Shown: in pieces, positions 8,018 through 16,140 of the stretch
Numbering within the stretch: position 1 is the first letter of the stretch
Layout of the letters: every line of letters begins with the position of its first letter
Origin: Paraburkholderia sp. BL21I4N1
GTDB taxonomy: Bacteria > Pseudomonadota > Gammaproteobacteria > Burkholderiales > Burkholderiaceae
Direction: 5' to 3'
Length of the DNA stretch: 64,000 bases
NCBI RefSeq assembly: GCF_002973525.1
Contig: NZ_PVEN01000007.1
Span: 62,001 to 126,000 of the forward strand
Made by a program: the position numbers and the translations under genes
Notes under the pieces: model-generated
Told to the model about the DNA's origin: nothing
Seen by the model: the letters and a program-made list of their open reading frames with translations, nothing else
Database searches by the model: none

Positions 8018-9109
8018 CTAGAACATATGGCGGATACCGACGTTCACGCCGGCCGCGGTGCCTGTCGCTTCGTTCAAGGCGTTGTTGACGGAAATCCCCG
8101 TGTGCATCGCGCCGTGATTGGTCACGAAGCCGACCTGGCCGTACACCGCAGTCGCCTTGGAGAGCGAGTATTCGAGCCCGCTCGACGCCAGAATCGAATT
8201 GTTCGCCGAACTGTTGCCGTCGCGCGTGACGTACACGCCGGCGTCGATGTTGAGCGCCGGGGTGATGTGGTAACTGGCGCCGCCCGAATACACGCGATCG
8301 TTGAACGAGCCGGCGATCTTGTACTGCACGTACGACGCCTTGACGATCAGATTGTTGAACGTGTAACTCGCGCCGAGCGCGCGGCCGTTGAATTCGACCA
8401 CGCTGGGAATCGCGATCGACGCGGCGCTGCCGCCCGCATTGCCGCTGTACAGCGCGGCGTCGACTGTCAGCGAACCGAGGTGATAGCGCAGACTCGCCGA
8501 ATACTGTCGGCCCGCCTGAAAGTCGCCCGCGCTGCCGCCCAGGGCCATCATCGCGCTCGCCTGCAGACCGGCGATTTCTGGCGACGTGTACGACACCGCA
8601 TTCGGATTGAACAGACCGGTCACGTAGACGTTGTTCAGATAGGTCACCAGACCGCTGCCGAAATACGACATCTGACGCGGATCGAAGTCGTACACCGCAA
8701 GAAAGAACGGCGAGAACTGCAGGCCGGCCTTGATCGTGCCGAAGCTGCCGTCCATGCCGACCCACGCCTGGCGGCCGAATTCGTTGCCGTTGGAATTGTT
8801 GAGCGAGCCGTTCGCGATGCTGATACCGCTTTCGATTTCGAAAATCGCCCGTGTGTTGCCGCCCAGATCTTCCGTGCCGCGCATGCCGAAGCGCGAACCG
8901 GACAGGCCGCTGTCGGTGAACGAGTATTGATGACCGGCGCTTTGCCCGGTCGCCGGGTTGAGCGTTTTGCTGGTGTAAAGAAGCGAGCCGTCGACGATGC
9001 CGTACAACGTGACGCTGCTTTGAGCCCGCGCGCACGGGATCGATCCCAGCGCGCAGGCACCCATGATGCCGAGAACGACTCCAACTCGATTGCGATGATG
9101 TGCCGGCAT
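8018..9109 (-). CDS. Gram-negative general porin (OpcP-like)
   Basis: A 363-residue outer membrane beta-barrel porin of the type abundant in Burkholderiaceae. The start at ATG 9109 is preferred over an in-frame ATG at 9169 because GGGAG precedes it and the protein then begins with a normal signal peptide ending near ARA-QSS. The mature N terminus SSVTLYGIVDGSLLY, the segment DSGLSGSRFGMRGTEDLGG and the terminal phenylalanine (IRHMF) are hallmarks of this trimeric 16-strand family; the last residue is needed for assembly by BAM. It forms channels for small hydrophilic solutes. It has a long 5' region (9110-9593) containing a palindrome shared with the SDR promoter. Confidence 0.93.
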   Translation of the reverse strand: MPAHHRNRVGVVLGIMGACALGSIPCARAQSSVTLYGIVDGSLLYTSKTLNPATGQSAGHQYSFTDSGLSGSRFGMRGTEDLGGNTRAIFEIESGISIANGSLNNSNGNEFGRQAWVGMDGSFGTIKAGLQFSPFFLAVYDFDPRQMSYFGSGLVTYLNNVYVTGLFNPNAVSYTSPEIAGLQASAMMALGGSAGDFQAGRQYSASLRYHLGSLTVDAALYSGNAGGSAASIAIPSVVEFNGRALGASYTFNNLIVKASYVQYKIAGSFNDRVYSGGASYHITPALNIDAGVYVTRDGNSSANNSILASSGLEYSLSKATAVYGQVGFVTNHGAMHTGISVNNALNEATGTAAGVNVGIRHMF

Positions 9110-9593
9110 GCTTCGTGTCTCCCTGGTTTTGGAATCGAGTGAACTGGCGAAGTAATGCTTGTATTGCAACGTGCGGGCGATCTGCGGCGCGAATCGTTTT
9201 CAACAGGCGACAGCGAGCCCTCCCAGGCTCATCAGGGATGCGAACTATCGACTTGGCTGGTCAGCGCCTCGGGTGAGCTTGCCTGACGTCCTGGCGCTGG
9301 CTCCGTTGTGCGGGCCGGCGTGGCGGGGGGCTCACCGATTACGTGTTTCCGTGCAGGATGCAGGCGCAATTTCGCACGACCGTTCGTGCGATGTCAACGA
9401 GGGATTTTGCTGGTTGGACTGCAATGCAGGCCTAAATAGGGAAAACACCTGGCGCAAGGCTCACGCTTGATTTTCCCTGTAATACATTGTGAGCAATGGC
9501 TCGGGCGGCTTTATCCCGTTTGAATCCGTGCATCTACCACCATTCCGTTAGTTCTGCATTGCAGAACTAAAATCGGCTGCGTACGGTAGCCGC
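9110..9593. other. 484-base intergenic region upstream of the porin, no gene seen
   Basis: The region between the porin and the LysR gene (both minus strand) must hold the porin promoter. Open frames here lack ribosome binding sites and family resemblance. The only structured element found is the long palindrome at 9548-9570. Confidence 0.6.
9548..9570. promoter_or_regulatory. Perfect palindrome with 11-bp arms, shared core with the SDR operator
   Basis: Arms TTAGTTCTGCA and TGCAGAACTAA flank a single T. The central 15 bases equal those at 5044-5058. It sits 24 bases past the LysR stop and about 440 bases upstream of the porin start. It could be a regulator site acting on the porin; it has no T-tract and is a poor terminator. 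Confidence 0.5.
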
Positions 9594-10514
9594 CTACTTC
9601 GACTCGCGCGCGCCGAGCGTCTCGACCAGCATGTCGACGAACGCCTTGACGCGCGCGGTCATCTGCAACTGCTGCGGGTACACCGCGTAGATATCCGCGC
9701 CGGGCGTGCGGTAGTCGGGCAGCACGTGAACAAGCCGGCCGTCGGCGAGATAGTCGGCGATATCCCACTCCGCGCGCATCAGAATGCCCTGGCCGTCGAG
9801 CGCCCATTTCACGGCGATTTCGCCGTCGTTGGTGGTGAGGTTGCCGCGCACGCGCACCGTTTCGGTTTTCTCCGTCGCGCCGCGTCCGCTGGTAAGCCGC
9901 CACAGGCCGTAGCCGTCGTCGCCCTGACGGATGCCGATGCAGTTGTGCTGCGCCAGTTCGGCCGGGCTGCGCGGCGCGCGCCGCTCGGCCAGATAAGCGG
10001 GCGAAGCACACAGCAGACGACGATTGCGCGCCACCTTGCGCGCGATCACGCGCGCGTCGGGCGGTTCGCCGAAACGCACGCAGACATCGAACGCGTCTTC
10101 GCTTATAGGCGGCGGGTCGACCGACAGTTGCAGCTGCACGTCCACTTGCGGAAAACGCCGCACGAAACGCGAGATCAGCGGCGCGACGTGGCTGCGGCCG
10201 AAACCGAGCGTCGCGTTCACGCGCAGCAGACCCTTGGGCGCCGCCTGCGAGCCGCCGAGCAACTGCGCGAGGTCGTCCATTTCGCTGAGAATGCGCCGCG
10301 CGCGGGTCAGGTACAGCTCGCCTTCAGGCGTGAGGCTCATGCGCCGCGTGGTGCGGTTCACCAGCGAGACGCCCGCGCGCAGTTCCATTTGCGCCAGATG
10401 CTTGCTGACGGCCGCCGTGCTCAGGCCGAGTTCGCGTGCCGCCGCGGTTAGACTGCCGCTGGCGGCCAGCGTGGAGAAGAAGGCGAGGTCGTCCGGTTGT
10501 ATCGAGGCGGTCAT
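9594..10514 (-). CDS. LysR-family transcriptional regulator (DmlR-like)
   Basis: A full-length LysR protein of 306 residues with an N-terminal winged helix-turn-helix (about 4-63; FFSTLAASGSLTAAARELGL, STAAVSKHLAQME, NRTTRRMSLTPEG) and a periplasmic-binding-protein-like effector domain (about 92-300). It belongs to the large AaeR/DmlR-like branch. It diverges from the tartrate/D-malate dehydrogenase gene across 115 bases that contain an interrupted palindrome, the standard arrangement for a LysR activator and its target operon. The effector is therefore likely tartrate or D-malate, but that rests on context alone. Confidence 0.9.
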   Translation of the reverse strand: MTASIQPDDLAFFSTLAASGSLTAAARELGLSTAAVSKHLAQMELRAGVSLVNRTTRRMSLTPEGELYLTRARRILSEMDDLAQLLGGSQAAPKGLLRVNATLGFGRSHVAPLISRFVRRFPQVDVQLQLSVDPPPISEDAFDVCVRFGEPPDARVIARKVARNRRLLCASPAYLAERRAPRSPAELAQHNCIGIRQGDDGYGLWRLTSGRGATEKTETVRVRGNLTTNDGEIAVKWALDGQGILMRAEWDIADYLADGRLVHVLPDYRTPGADIYAVYPQQLQMTARVKAFVDMLVETLGARESK

Positions 10515-10530
10515 ACGCTGCGACCCATTA

Positions 10531-10545
10531 TTAACCTGAAGTTAA
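10531..10545. promoter_or_regulatory. LysR-type operator candidate (TTAAC-N5-GTTAA)
   Basis: An inverted repeat with 5-base arms spaced by 5 bases lies in the divergent LysR/dehydrogenase promoter region, 17 bases from the LysR start codon. It fits the T-N11-A geometry used by LysR proteins. Confidence 0.45.
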
Positions 10546-10629
10546 GGATGCTTTGAGTCTAGCAGCGTTTGCACGGACCGTCGCCGATCTACGATGCGGC
10601 TCATACCCTCACAACAGACGGAGACGCTC

Positions 10630-11739
10630 ATGAAAACCTATCGCATCGCCACCATTCCCGGCGACGGCATTGGCAAGGAAGTCGTGCCTGCGGGGCAACG
10701 CGTGCTCGAGGCGATCGCCGCGCGTAGCGACACGTTCGGCTTCGCATTCGAGAATTTCGACTGGGGCGGTGACTACTACCGTGAGCATGGCGTGATGATG
10801 CCGGCCGACGGACTCGACGCGTTGCGCGACAAGGACGCGATCCTGTTCGGTTCGGCGGGCGATCCGCATATTCCCGATCACATCACGCTGTGGGGGTTGC
10901 GCCTGAAGATCTGCCAGGGCTTCGATCAATACGCGAACGTGCGTCCGACGCGAATCCTGCCCGGCATCGACGCGCCGTTGAAACGCTGCGCGCCGCAAGA
11001 CCTCGACTGGGTCATCGTCCGCGAGAATTCGGAAGGGGAGTACGCGGGCGTCGGCGGCCGGGCGCATCAGGGGCATCCGATCGAAGTCGCCACCGACGTG
11101 TCGATGATGACGCGCGCCGGCGTCGAACGGATTCTGCGGTTCGCGTTCCGGCTCGCGCAGTCACGGCCGCGCAAGCTGCTGACGGTGATCACCAAGAGCA
11201 ATGCGCAGCGCCACGCCATGGTCATGTGGGACGAGATCGCCGTGCAGATCTCACAGGAGTTTCCGGACGTGCGCTGGGACAAGGAACTGGTCGACGCGGC
11301 CACCGCGCGCATGGTCAACCGTCCCGCCACGCTCGACACGATCGTCGCGACCAATCTGCACGCGGACATTCTGAGCGACCTCGCCGCCGCGCTGGCCGGC
11401 AGCCTCGGCATTGCGCCGACCGCCAACCTCGATCCCGAGCGGCGTTATCCGTCGATGTTCGAGCCGATCCACGGTTCCGCGTTCGACATCATGGGCAAAG
11501 GGCTCGCCAATCCGGTCGGCACGTTCTGGTCGGTGGTGATGATGCTCGAGCATCTCGGCGAAGACGCCGCCGCGCGGCAATTGATGGCCGCGATCGAACG
11601 CATCACAGCGGACCCGTCGCTGCATACCGGCGACCTGGGCGGCAGCGCGACCACGGCGCAGGTAACGGACGCGGTGTGTGCCTTGCTGGCGTCGGAGGCG
11701 GCGGGCAAGACGACGGCCGCCGACGTCAAGGCCGCCTGA
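10630..11739 (+). CDS. Tartrate dehydrogenase/decarboxylase or D-malate dehydrogenase
   Basis: A 369-residue member of the isocitrate/isopropylmalate dehydrogenase family, NAD-dependent with Mn2+/Mg2+. The start ATG 10630 follows ACGGAGA; an upstream in-frame start at 10594 lacks this. The IPDGIG-type N terminus (IATIPGDGIGKEVVP), the TtuC/DmlA-like loop LWGLRLKICQGFDQYANVRP, RENSEGEYAGVGG, the metal-binding aspartate region NLHADILSDLAAALAGSLG and FEPIHGSAFDIMGKG are clear. This subgroup oxidises tartrate, D-malate and related acids. The MFS carrier downstream resembles tartrate transporters, favouring tartrate or D-malate as substrate; the sequence cannot separate TtuC from DmlA activity. 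Confidence 0.9.
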   Translation: MKTYRIATIPGDGIGKEVVPAGQRVLEAIAARSDTFGFAFENFDWGGDYYREHGVMMPADGLDALRDKDAILFGSAGDPHIPDHITLWGLRLKICQGFDQYANVRPTRILPGIDAPLKRCAPQDLDWVIVRENSEGEYAGVGGRAHQGHPIEVATDVSMMTRAGVERILRFAFRLAQSRPRKLLTVITKSNAQRHAMVMWDEIAVQISQEFPDVRWDKELVDAATARMVNRPATLDTIVATNLHADILSDLAAALAGSLGIAPTANLDPERRYPSMFEPIHGSAFDIMGKGLANPVGTFWSVVMMLEHLGEDAAARQLMAAIERITADPSLHTGDLGGSATTAQVTDAVCALLASEAAGKTTAADVKAA

Positions 11740-11871
11740 AGCAGCGGCAACGTCGGCAGCACCTGAAGCACCGCGCGCCTCCGGGCGCGCGATACGAGAA
11801 CATAACGCCCGGGCGCGGCCCGTCACGGGCGATCTCGCTGCACCCTGCAGAGATAGAGCGGAGACAGAGAC

Positions 11872-13167
11872 ATGAACACCGAATTGCAAGCCCGTGTGGT
11901 TCGCAAGCTCACCTGGCGCATTTTGCCTTTCGTGATGCTGCTGTACTTTGTGAGCTTCCTCGACCGCGTCAACGTCGGCTTTGCGGCGATCACGATGAAC
12001 AAGGACCTCGGCCTCACGCCGACCATGTTCGGCCTCGGCGGCGGCATCTTCTTTCTCGGCTACTTTCTGTGCGAAGTGCCGTCGAACCTGATTCTGAACA
12101 AGGTCGGCGCGCGTCTGTGGATTGCCCGTGTCATGGTGACGTGGGGACTGGTGTCGGCGGCGTCGGCGTTCGTGAGCGGCCCGACTTCCTTCTATACGCT
12201 GCGCTTTCTGCTCGGTGTCGCGGAGGCCGGTTTCTTTCCCGGCATCATTCTCTATCTGAGCCAGTGGTTTCCGGCCCGTCAGCGTGCGGTGGCCGCGGCC
12301 GCGTTCATGGCTGCCGCGCCGTTGTCGACGGCGATCGGTTCGCCGATTTCCGGCGCGATCATGCAGATGCCCGCGTTGTTGGGTCTGAAGGACTGGCAGT
12401 GGCTGTTCATCATCGAAGCGATTCCCGCAATCGTGCTCGGCTTCGTGGTGCTGAAAGCGCTCACCGATTCGCCGGACAAAGCCAGCTGGCTCGCCGACGA
12501 TGAAAAAGCCTGGCTGATCGGCACGCTGCGCGATGAGCGCATGGGTCGCGAATCGCAGGCCGGCCATGCGGCCGGCGCGCTCGCGGCACTGCGCGACGGC
12601 CGTGTGTGGATCATGGCGATGATTTATTTCGGCACCTCGGCGGGCTTGTACACGCTCGGTTTGTGGGCGCCGTTGATCATCCGCCAGTTCGGTTTCAGTG
12701 CGTTGGGCACCGGAGCGTTGAACGCGATTCCGAGCGTGCTGGCGGTGCTCGGCATGGTCGGGTGGGCGCGGCATTCCGACCGGCGTGGCGAGCGGACCTG
12801 GCACGTGGTGATTCCGTGCGTCGCGGCGGCCATTGGACTGGCGTGGGCCGGCGTCGCGGACACGGCGGTGGCGGTGGTGCTGGCGCTGGTTCTCGTGAAT
12901 GTCGGGATTAGCGCGGCGAAGGCGCCGTTGTGGGCGATGCCGAGTACGTTTCTGTCCGGTGCGGGCGCCGCCGCCGGGATTGCGATGATCAACTCGATCG
13001 GCAATCTGGGCGGGTTTGTCGGGCCGTTCGCGATTGGTTGGTTGAAAAGCGTGACGGGGGGTTATGCGGCGGGGTTGTACGTCGTCGCGGCGAGTCTCGC
13101 GGTGTCGGCATTGCTCGCGTTGGTGGTGGGACGGCGCGGTTTTCGGGCGGCGCACGCGCCGCAGTGA
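11872..13167 (+). CDS. MFS transporter, anion:cation symporter family (tartrate TtuB-like)
   Basis: A 431-residue, 12-helix major facilitator. The N-terminal segment RILPFVMLLYFVSFLDRVNVGFA and GYFLCEVPSNLILNKVGAR are diagnostic of the ACS family, whose members import tartrate, phthalate, 4-hydroxyphenylacetate or galactarate with protons. The central cytoplasmic loop (about 210-235) separates two six-helix halves. It lies 132 bases after the tartrate/D-malate dehydrogenase on the same strand and most likely brings in its substrate. A GC hairpin near 11777-11795 lies in the gap but has no T-tract, so co-transcription remains likely. Confidence 0.9.
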   Translation: MNTELQARVVRKLTWRILPFVMLLYFVSFLDRVNVGFAAITMNKDLGLTPTMFGLGGGIFFLGYFLCEVPSNLILNKVGARLWIARVMVTWGLVSAASAFVSGPTSFYTLRFLLGVAEAGFFPGIILYLSQWFPARQRAVAAAAFMAAAPLSTAIGSPISGAIMQMPALLGLKDWQWLFIIEAIPAIVLGFVVLKALTDSPDKASWLADDEKAWLIGTLRDERMGRESQAGHAAGALAALRDGRVWIMAMIYFGTSAGLYTLGLWAPLIIRQFGFSALGTGALNAIPSVLAVLGMVGWARHSDRRGERTWHVVIPCVAAAIGLAWAGVADTAVAVVLALVLVNVGISAAKAPLWAMPSTFLSGAGAAAGIAMINSIGNLGGFVGPFAIGWLKSVTGGYAAGLYVVAASLAVSALLALVVGRRGFRAAHAPQ

Positions 13168-13203
13168 TGGCGTTGCGAGGCGGCCCGTTGCTGGACAACG
13201 GAC

Positions 13204-13301
13204 GGGTTCCGCGCGCGCCATGAGTTACCGTACCTGTCTGCGCGTTCCGCGCGCGGAACCCGACGACTCGCGACATACGGCTTGCTTGCCGCGCGCGAGT
13301 C
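13204..13301. repeat. Two adjacent inverted repeats between convergent genes
   Basis: GGGTTCCGCGCGC (13204-13216) pairs perfectly with 13249-13261, and GACTCGCG (13265-13272) pairs with 13294-13301. They lie between the MFS gene and the convergent small exported-protein gene. They may end transcription from both sides in a Rho-dependent or structure-assisted way; neither has a T-tract. Confidence 0.5.
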
Positions 13302-13323
13302 CGCGGCATTCGGGCGCACGCCG

Positions 13324-13620
13324 TCAATGATTGAACACTGGCGAGTGCTTGCCGATGAAAGGCGTGGCCGACGGCACCGACGATTGCGTCGATCCTGCCG
13401 TCGACGAGCCGTAGCCGGTGTTGTCGCCATACTCCGAGCCGTTGCGCAACGCCTGTTGCGACGTGGATGCCGTCGCGGGCTGATTGGCGTGCGTAGCGAA
13501 CCCCGAGACGGCCGGCAGGTTTGCGCCGGTATGGCCTTGCGCGTCCACAGGCTGCGCGAACGACAAGGTCGGGAGGATGGCGATCGACGCGACGATCATG
13601 AGTTGCTTCAGCGATTTCAT
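13324..13620 (-). CDS. Small exported protein of unknown function
   Basis: A 98-residue protein starting at ATG 13620, preceded by GGAGAA 5-10 bases upstream. It opens with a good signal peptide (MKSLKQLMIVASIAILPTLS, cleavage near SFA-QP), so it is periplasmic or secreted. The mature 76 residues are rich in Ser, Thr, Gly and Ala (ATASTSQQALRNGSEYGD, GYGSSTAGSTQSS) and look disordered, with no cysteine. The signal region resembles those of many small exported Burkholderia proteins, but I see no DUF4148 signature in the mature part. Function not assigned. Confidence 0.7.
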   Translation of the reverse strand: MKSLKQLMIVASIAILPTLSFAQPVDAQGHTGANLPAVSGFATHANQPATASTSQQALRNGSEYGDNTGYGSSTAGSTQSSVPSATPFIGKHSPVFNH

Positions 13621-13783
13621 GGTGATTCTCCGGGAGTGGGGTGGCGTTGCGCTGATCGGGTTGATCGGCGCGCACAAACAGAATAAGCAGCCGCTCCTTA
13701 AGTCCGCCTTAGCCGGGCGACCGTGCGCCGTGCGCGGAAAGTAGTAGCGCCGCTGCGTGCCCTCGTCCGTGCTGCATCGCCGC

Positions 13784-13820
13784 AACCCGCACGGCGCATC
13801 CGCCCGACTGCGGGTTTTTT
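13784..13820 (+). terminator. Terminator-like hairpin in the choV leader region
   Basis: AACCCGCA (13784-13791) and TGCGGGTT (13809-13816) form an 8-bp stem with a 17-base loop followed by six T residues. No plus-strand gene ends just upstream. It may stop stray transcription before choV or act within a long choV leader. Confidence 0.45.
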
Positions 13821-13938
13821 CGCATTCGGCGCCATCACTTGCTCTGGCGCGACACGCCGCCCGATCCCTCCAGACCCTCGTCAAACCCTTATCCAGCAGG
13901 GCTCCGGCCGTCCAGCGCCGACTCTCGCGCGAGCTGGG

Positions 13939-13965
13939 TGTCGCATTTCCACATGTGCCTGTCGC
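13939..13965 (+). promoter_or_regulatory. 21-bp-spaced direct repeat (TGTCGC) upstream of choV
   Basis: TGTCGC occurs at 13939 and again at 13960, exactly 21 bases apart, about 95 bases upstream of the choV start. Direct half-sites two helical turns apart are typical of AraC-family activators. The same arrangement occurs upstream of fdhA (51699). The rest of the 13621-14059 gap holds only the hairpin at 13784. Confidence 0.5.
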
Positions 13966-14059
13966 AAATAGTCGGCAACGCGTACTTTTTTCTGGCAACT
14001 ATGTATGCACAGCGCGGACGGACGTCCGCCACTGCAGCAATAGGAGAGGAGAGCATTCA

Positions 14060-15238
14060 ATGAATTCCCCCAAGGTCGTGGTCGAAGGGCTGTGCAAGGT
14101 GTTCGGCACGAACCCGAAACAGGCACTCAACATGCTGGCCGGCGGCGCGACGAAAGAAGACGTGTTCGCGCAAACCGGTCAGATCGTCGGCGTGCATAAC
14201 GTGTCGTTCGAGGTTAAGGAAGGCGAGATCTTCGTGCTGATGGGGCTGTCCGGCTCCGGCAAGTCGACGCTGATCCGCCTGATCAACCGGCTCGTCGAGC
14301 CGAGCGCCGGCAAGGTGCTGATCGACGGTCGCGACGTGGCCGCCGTGCCGCGCGCCGAATTGACGGCGCTGCGCCGCAAGGACATGAGCATGGTGTTCCA
14401 GTCCTTCGCGCTGATGCCGCAGCGCACCGTGCTGTCCAACGCGGCCTTCGGCCTCGAAGTGGCGGGTGTGAGCCGCAAGGAGCGTGAACAGCGCGCCATG
14501 ACCGTGCTGGAACAGGTCGGCCTCGCGCCGTTCGCGGAGAAGTTGCCCGCGCAACTGTCGGGCGGCATGCAGCAGCGCGTGGGGCTGGCGCGTGCGCTGG
14601 CGGTCAACCCGTCGCTGATGATCATGGACGAGGCGTTCTCCGCGCTCGATCCGCTCAAGCGCAAGGAAATGCAGAACGTGCTGCTCGATCTGCAGCGCGA
14701 GCAGCAACGCACCATCCTGTTCGTGTCGCACGATCTGGAAGAGGCGATGCGCATCGGCACCCGCATCGCGATCATGGAGGGCGGCAAGGTCGTGCAGGTC
14801 GGCACGCCGCAGCAAATCATCACCAACCCCGCCGACGACTACGTGCGGGCGTTCTTCGAAGGCATCGACACCAGCCGCTATCTGACGGCCGGCGACCTGA
14901 TGCAGACCGACGCCGTGCCGCTGATGCAGCACTCGCAACCGATCGACGCGTCGAGCGTGGCCGCCACGCTGAACGGCAGCGCCGACTACGCGTTCGTGCT
15001 CGACGGCGAGCGCAAGTTTCGCGGCTTCGTGTGCCGCGATGCGATGGGCAGCGCGTCGCCGCAACTCAATCACATCGAATGCATCCGCCGCACCACGCCG
15101 CTCGACGACGTGGTCGAACGCGTGGTGGCGAGTCGCGCGCCGCTGCCGGTCGTCGAGGCGGACGGCTCCTATTGCGGTTCGGTCAACAAGACGAACGTGC
15201 TGAACGTTCTCACGCGTCATCGAGGTTCCCATGTCTGA
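14060..15238 (+). CDS. choV: Choline/betaine-type ABC transporter ATP-binding protein
   Basis: A 392-residue ATPase of the glycine betaine/choline (OpuA/ProV) ABC importer class. Walker A is GLSGSGKST (about 64-72), the signature LSGGMQQR, Walker B LMIMDEAFSALD and the switch HDLEEA follow in order, and the C-terminal 120 residues are a CBS-domain pair as in ProV. The frame is open far upstream, but ATG 14060 follows TAGGAGAGGAG and gives the conserved N terminus. It overlaps choW by 8 bases. With ChoW and ChoX it imports choline or a related quaternary amine, feeding betA/betB. A paired AraC-type site lies upstream. Confidence 0.93.
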   Translation: MNSPKVVVEGLCKVFGTNPKQALNMLAGGATKEDVFAQTGQIVGVHNVSFEVKEGEIFVLMGLSGSGKSTLIRLINRLVEPSAGKVLIDGRDVAAVPRAELTALRRKDMSMVFQSFALMPQRTVLSNAAFGLEVAGVSRKEREQRAMTVLEQVGLAPFAEKLPAQLSGGMQQRVGLARALAVNPSLMIMDEAFSALDPLKRKEMQNVLLDLQREQQRTILFVSHDLEEAMRIGTRIAIMEGGKVVQVGTPQQIITNPADDYVRAFFEGIDTSRYLTAGDLMQTDAVPLMQHSQPIDASSVAATLNGSADYAFVLDGERKFRGFVCRDAMGSASPQLNHIECIRRTTPLDDVVERVVASRAPLPVVEADGSYCGSVNKTNVLNVLTRHRGSHV

Positions 15239-16133
15239 AGTCATTCCACTTGGCGCCTGGGTCGATCACGGCGTTCACTACCTGCTCGATCACGACGCCA
15301 AAACGTTCGATTCCATCGGCAAGGTGATCGAGAGCTTCGCCGCGCTGGTCGAACACGGCCTGCAGGCCGTGCCGATGTGGGCGCTGATGGCGTTTTTCGT
15401 GGGCATCGGTTTGTGGCGGGTCGGCTGGCGTTTCGCCACGTTCACGCTGCTCGCGTTGCTGCTGATCTACGGCACCGGCTTCTGGGATCAGATGGTGATC
15501 ACGCTCGGGCTGACGTTGTCGTCGACCTTGATCAGTCTGCTGCTCGGCGTGCCGCTCGGCATCTGGACCGCGAAAAGCCGCACCGTCGAAATGATCGTGC
15601 GCCCCGTGCTCGATCTGATGCAGACCATGCCGGCCTTCGTCTACCTGATTCCGGCCGCGATGCTGTTCGGCCTCGGCCGTGTGCCGGGGATTCTCTCCAC
15701 GGTGATCTTCGCGATGCCGCCGGCGGTGCGCCTTACGTCGCTCGGCATCAAGCACGTGAACCGCGAAATCGTCGAAGCCGGGCAGGCGTTCGGCTGCACG
15801 CCGTGGCAACTGCTCTACAAGGTGCAGTTTCCGAACGCGCTGCCGTCCATCATGACCGGTGTGAACCAGACCATCATGATGGCGCTCTCCATGGTGATCA
15901 TTGCGTCGATGGTGGGCGCGGGCGGTCTCGGCAACGACGTGCTGGCGAGTATTCAACGGCTCGACATTGGGCTCGGTTTCGAAAGCGGGCTTTCCGTGGT
16001 GATGCTCGCGATCATTCTCGACCGGATTACCGAAAGCTTCGGCCGTGCGCCGGGCATGGCGCGCGCACCGCTGCTTTCAGGCTTGCGCGGTCTGATGAAA
16101 GTGCGCCGCGAGCCGGCGGCGCAACACGGCTGA
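15231..16133 (+). CDS. choW: Choline ABC transporter permease
   Basis: A 300-residue inner membrane permease of the ProW type with about six or seven hydrophobic segments. The EAA-like cytoplasmic loop is visible as IVEAGQAFGCTPWQLLYKVQFPNALPSI taken in parts (EAGQAFGCTPWQLLYKVQFP at about 183-202), and the segment GVPLGIWTAKSR plus QTMPAFVYLIPAAMLFGLG are typical of choline/betaine permeases. The start codon lies inside the end of choV, indicating translational coupling. Eight bases separate its stop from the next gene, the AraC regulator. Confidence 0.93.
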   Translation: MSEVIPLGAWVDHGVHYLLDHDAKTFDSIGKVIESFAALVEHGLQAVPMWALMAFFVGIGLWRVGWRFATFTLLALLLIYGTGFWDQMVITLGLTLSSTLISLLLGVPLGIWTAKSRTVEMIVRPVLDLMQTMPAFVYLIPAAMLFGLGRVPGILSTVIFAMPPAVRLTSLGIKHVNREIVEAGQAFGCTPWQLLYKVQFPNALPSIMTGVNQTIMMALSMVIIASMVGAGGLGNDVLASIQRLDIGLGFESGLSVVMLAIILDRITESFGRAPGMARAPLLSGLRGLMKVRREPAAQHG

Positions 16134-16140
16134 GCCGCCG

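Noticed and set aside
9159..9470. Plus-strand open frame of 103 codons upstream of the porin
   Set aside because: No ribosome binding site, no recognisable domain, mixed codon use; it is most likely non-coding promoter DNA.
9548..9570. Palindrome as the terminator of the LysR gene
   Set aside because: No T-tract follows on the minus strand and the core is shared with an operator-like site at 5044, so a regulatory role is favoured.
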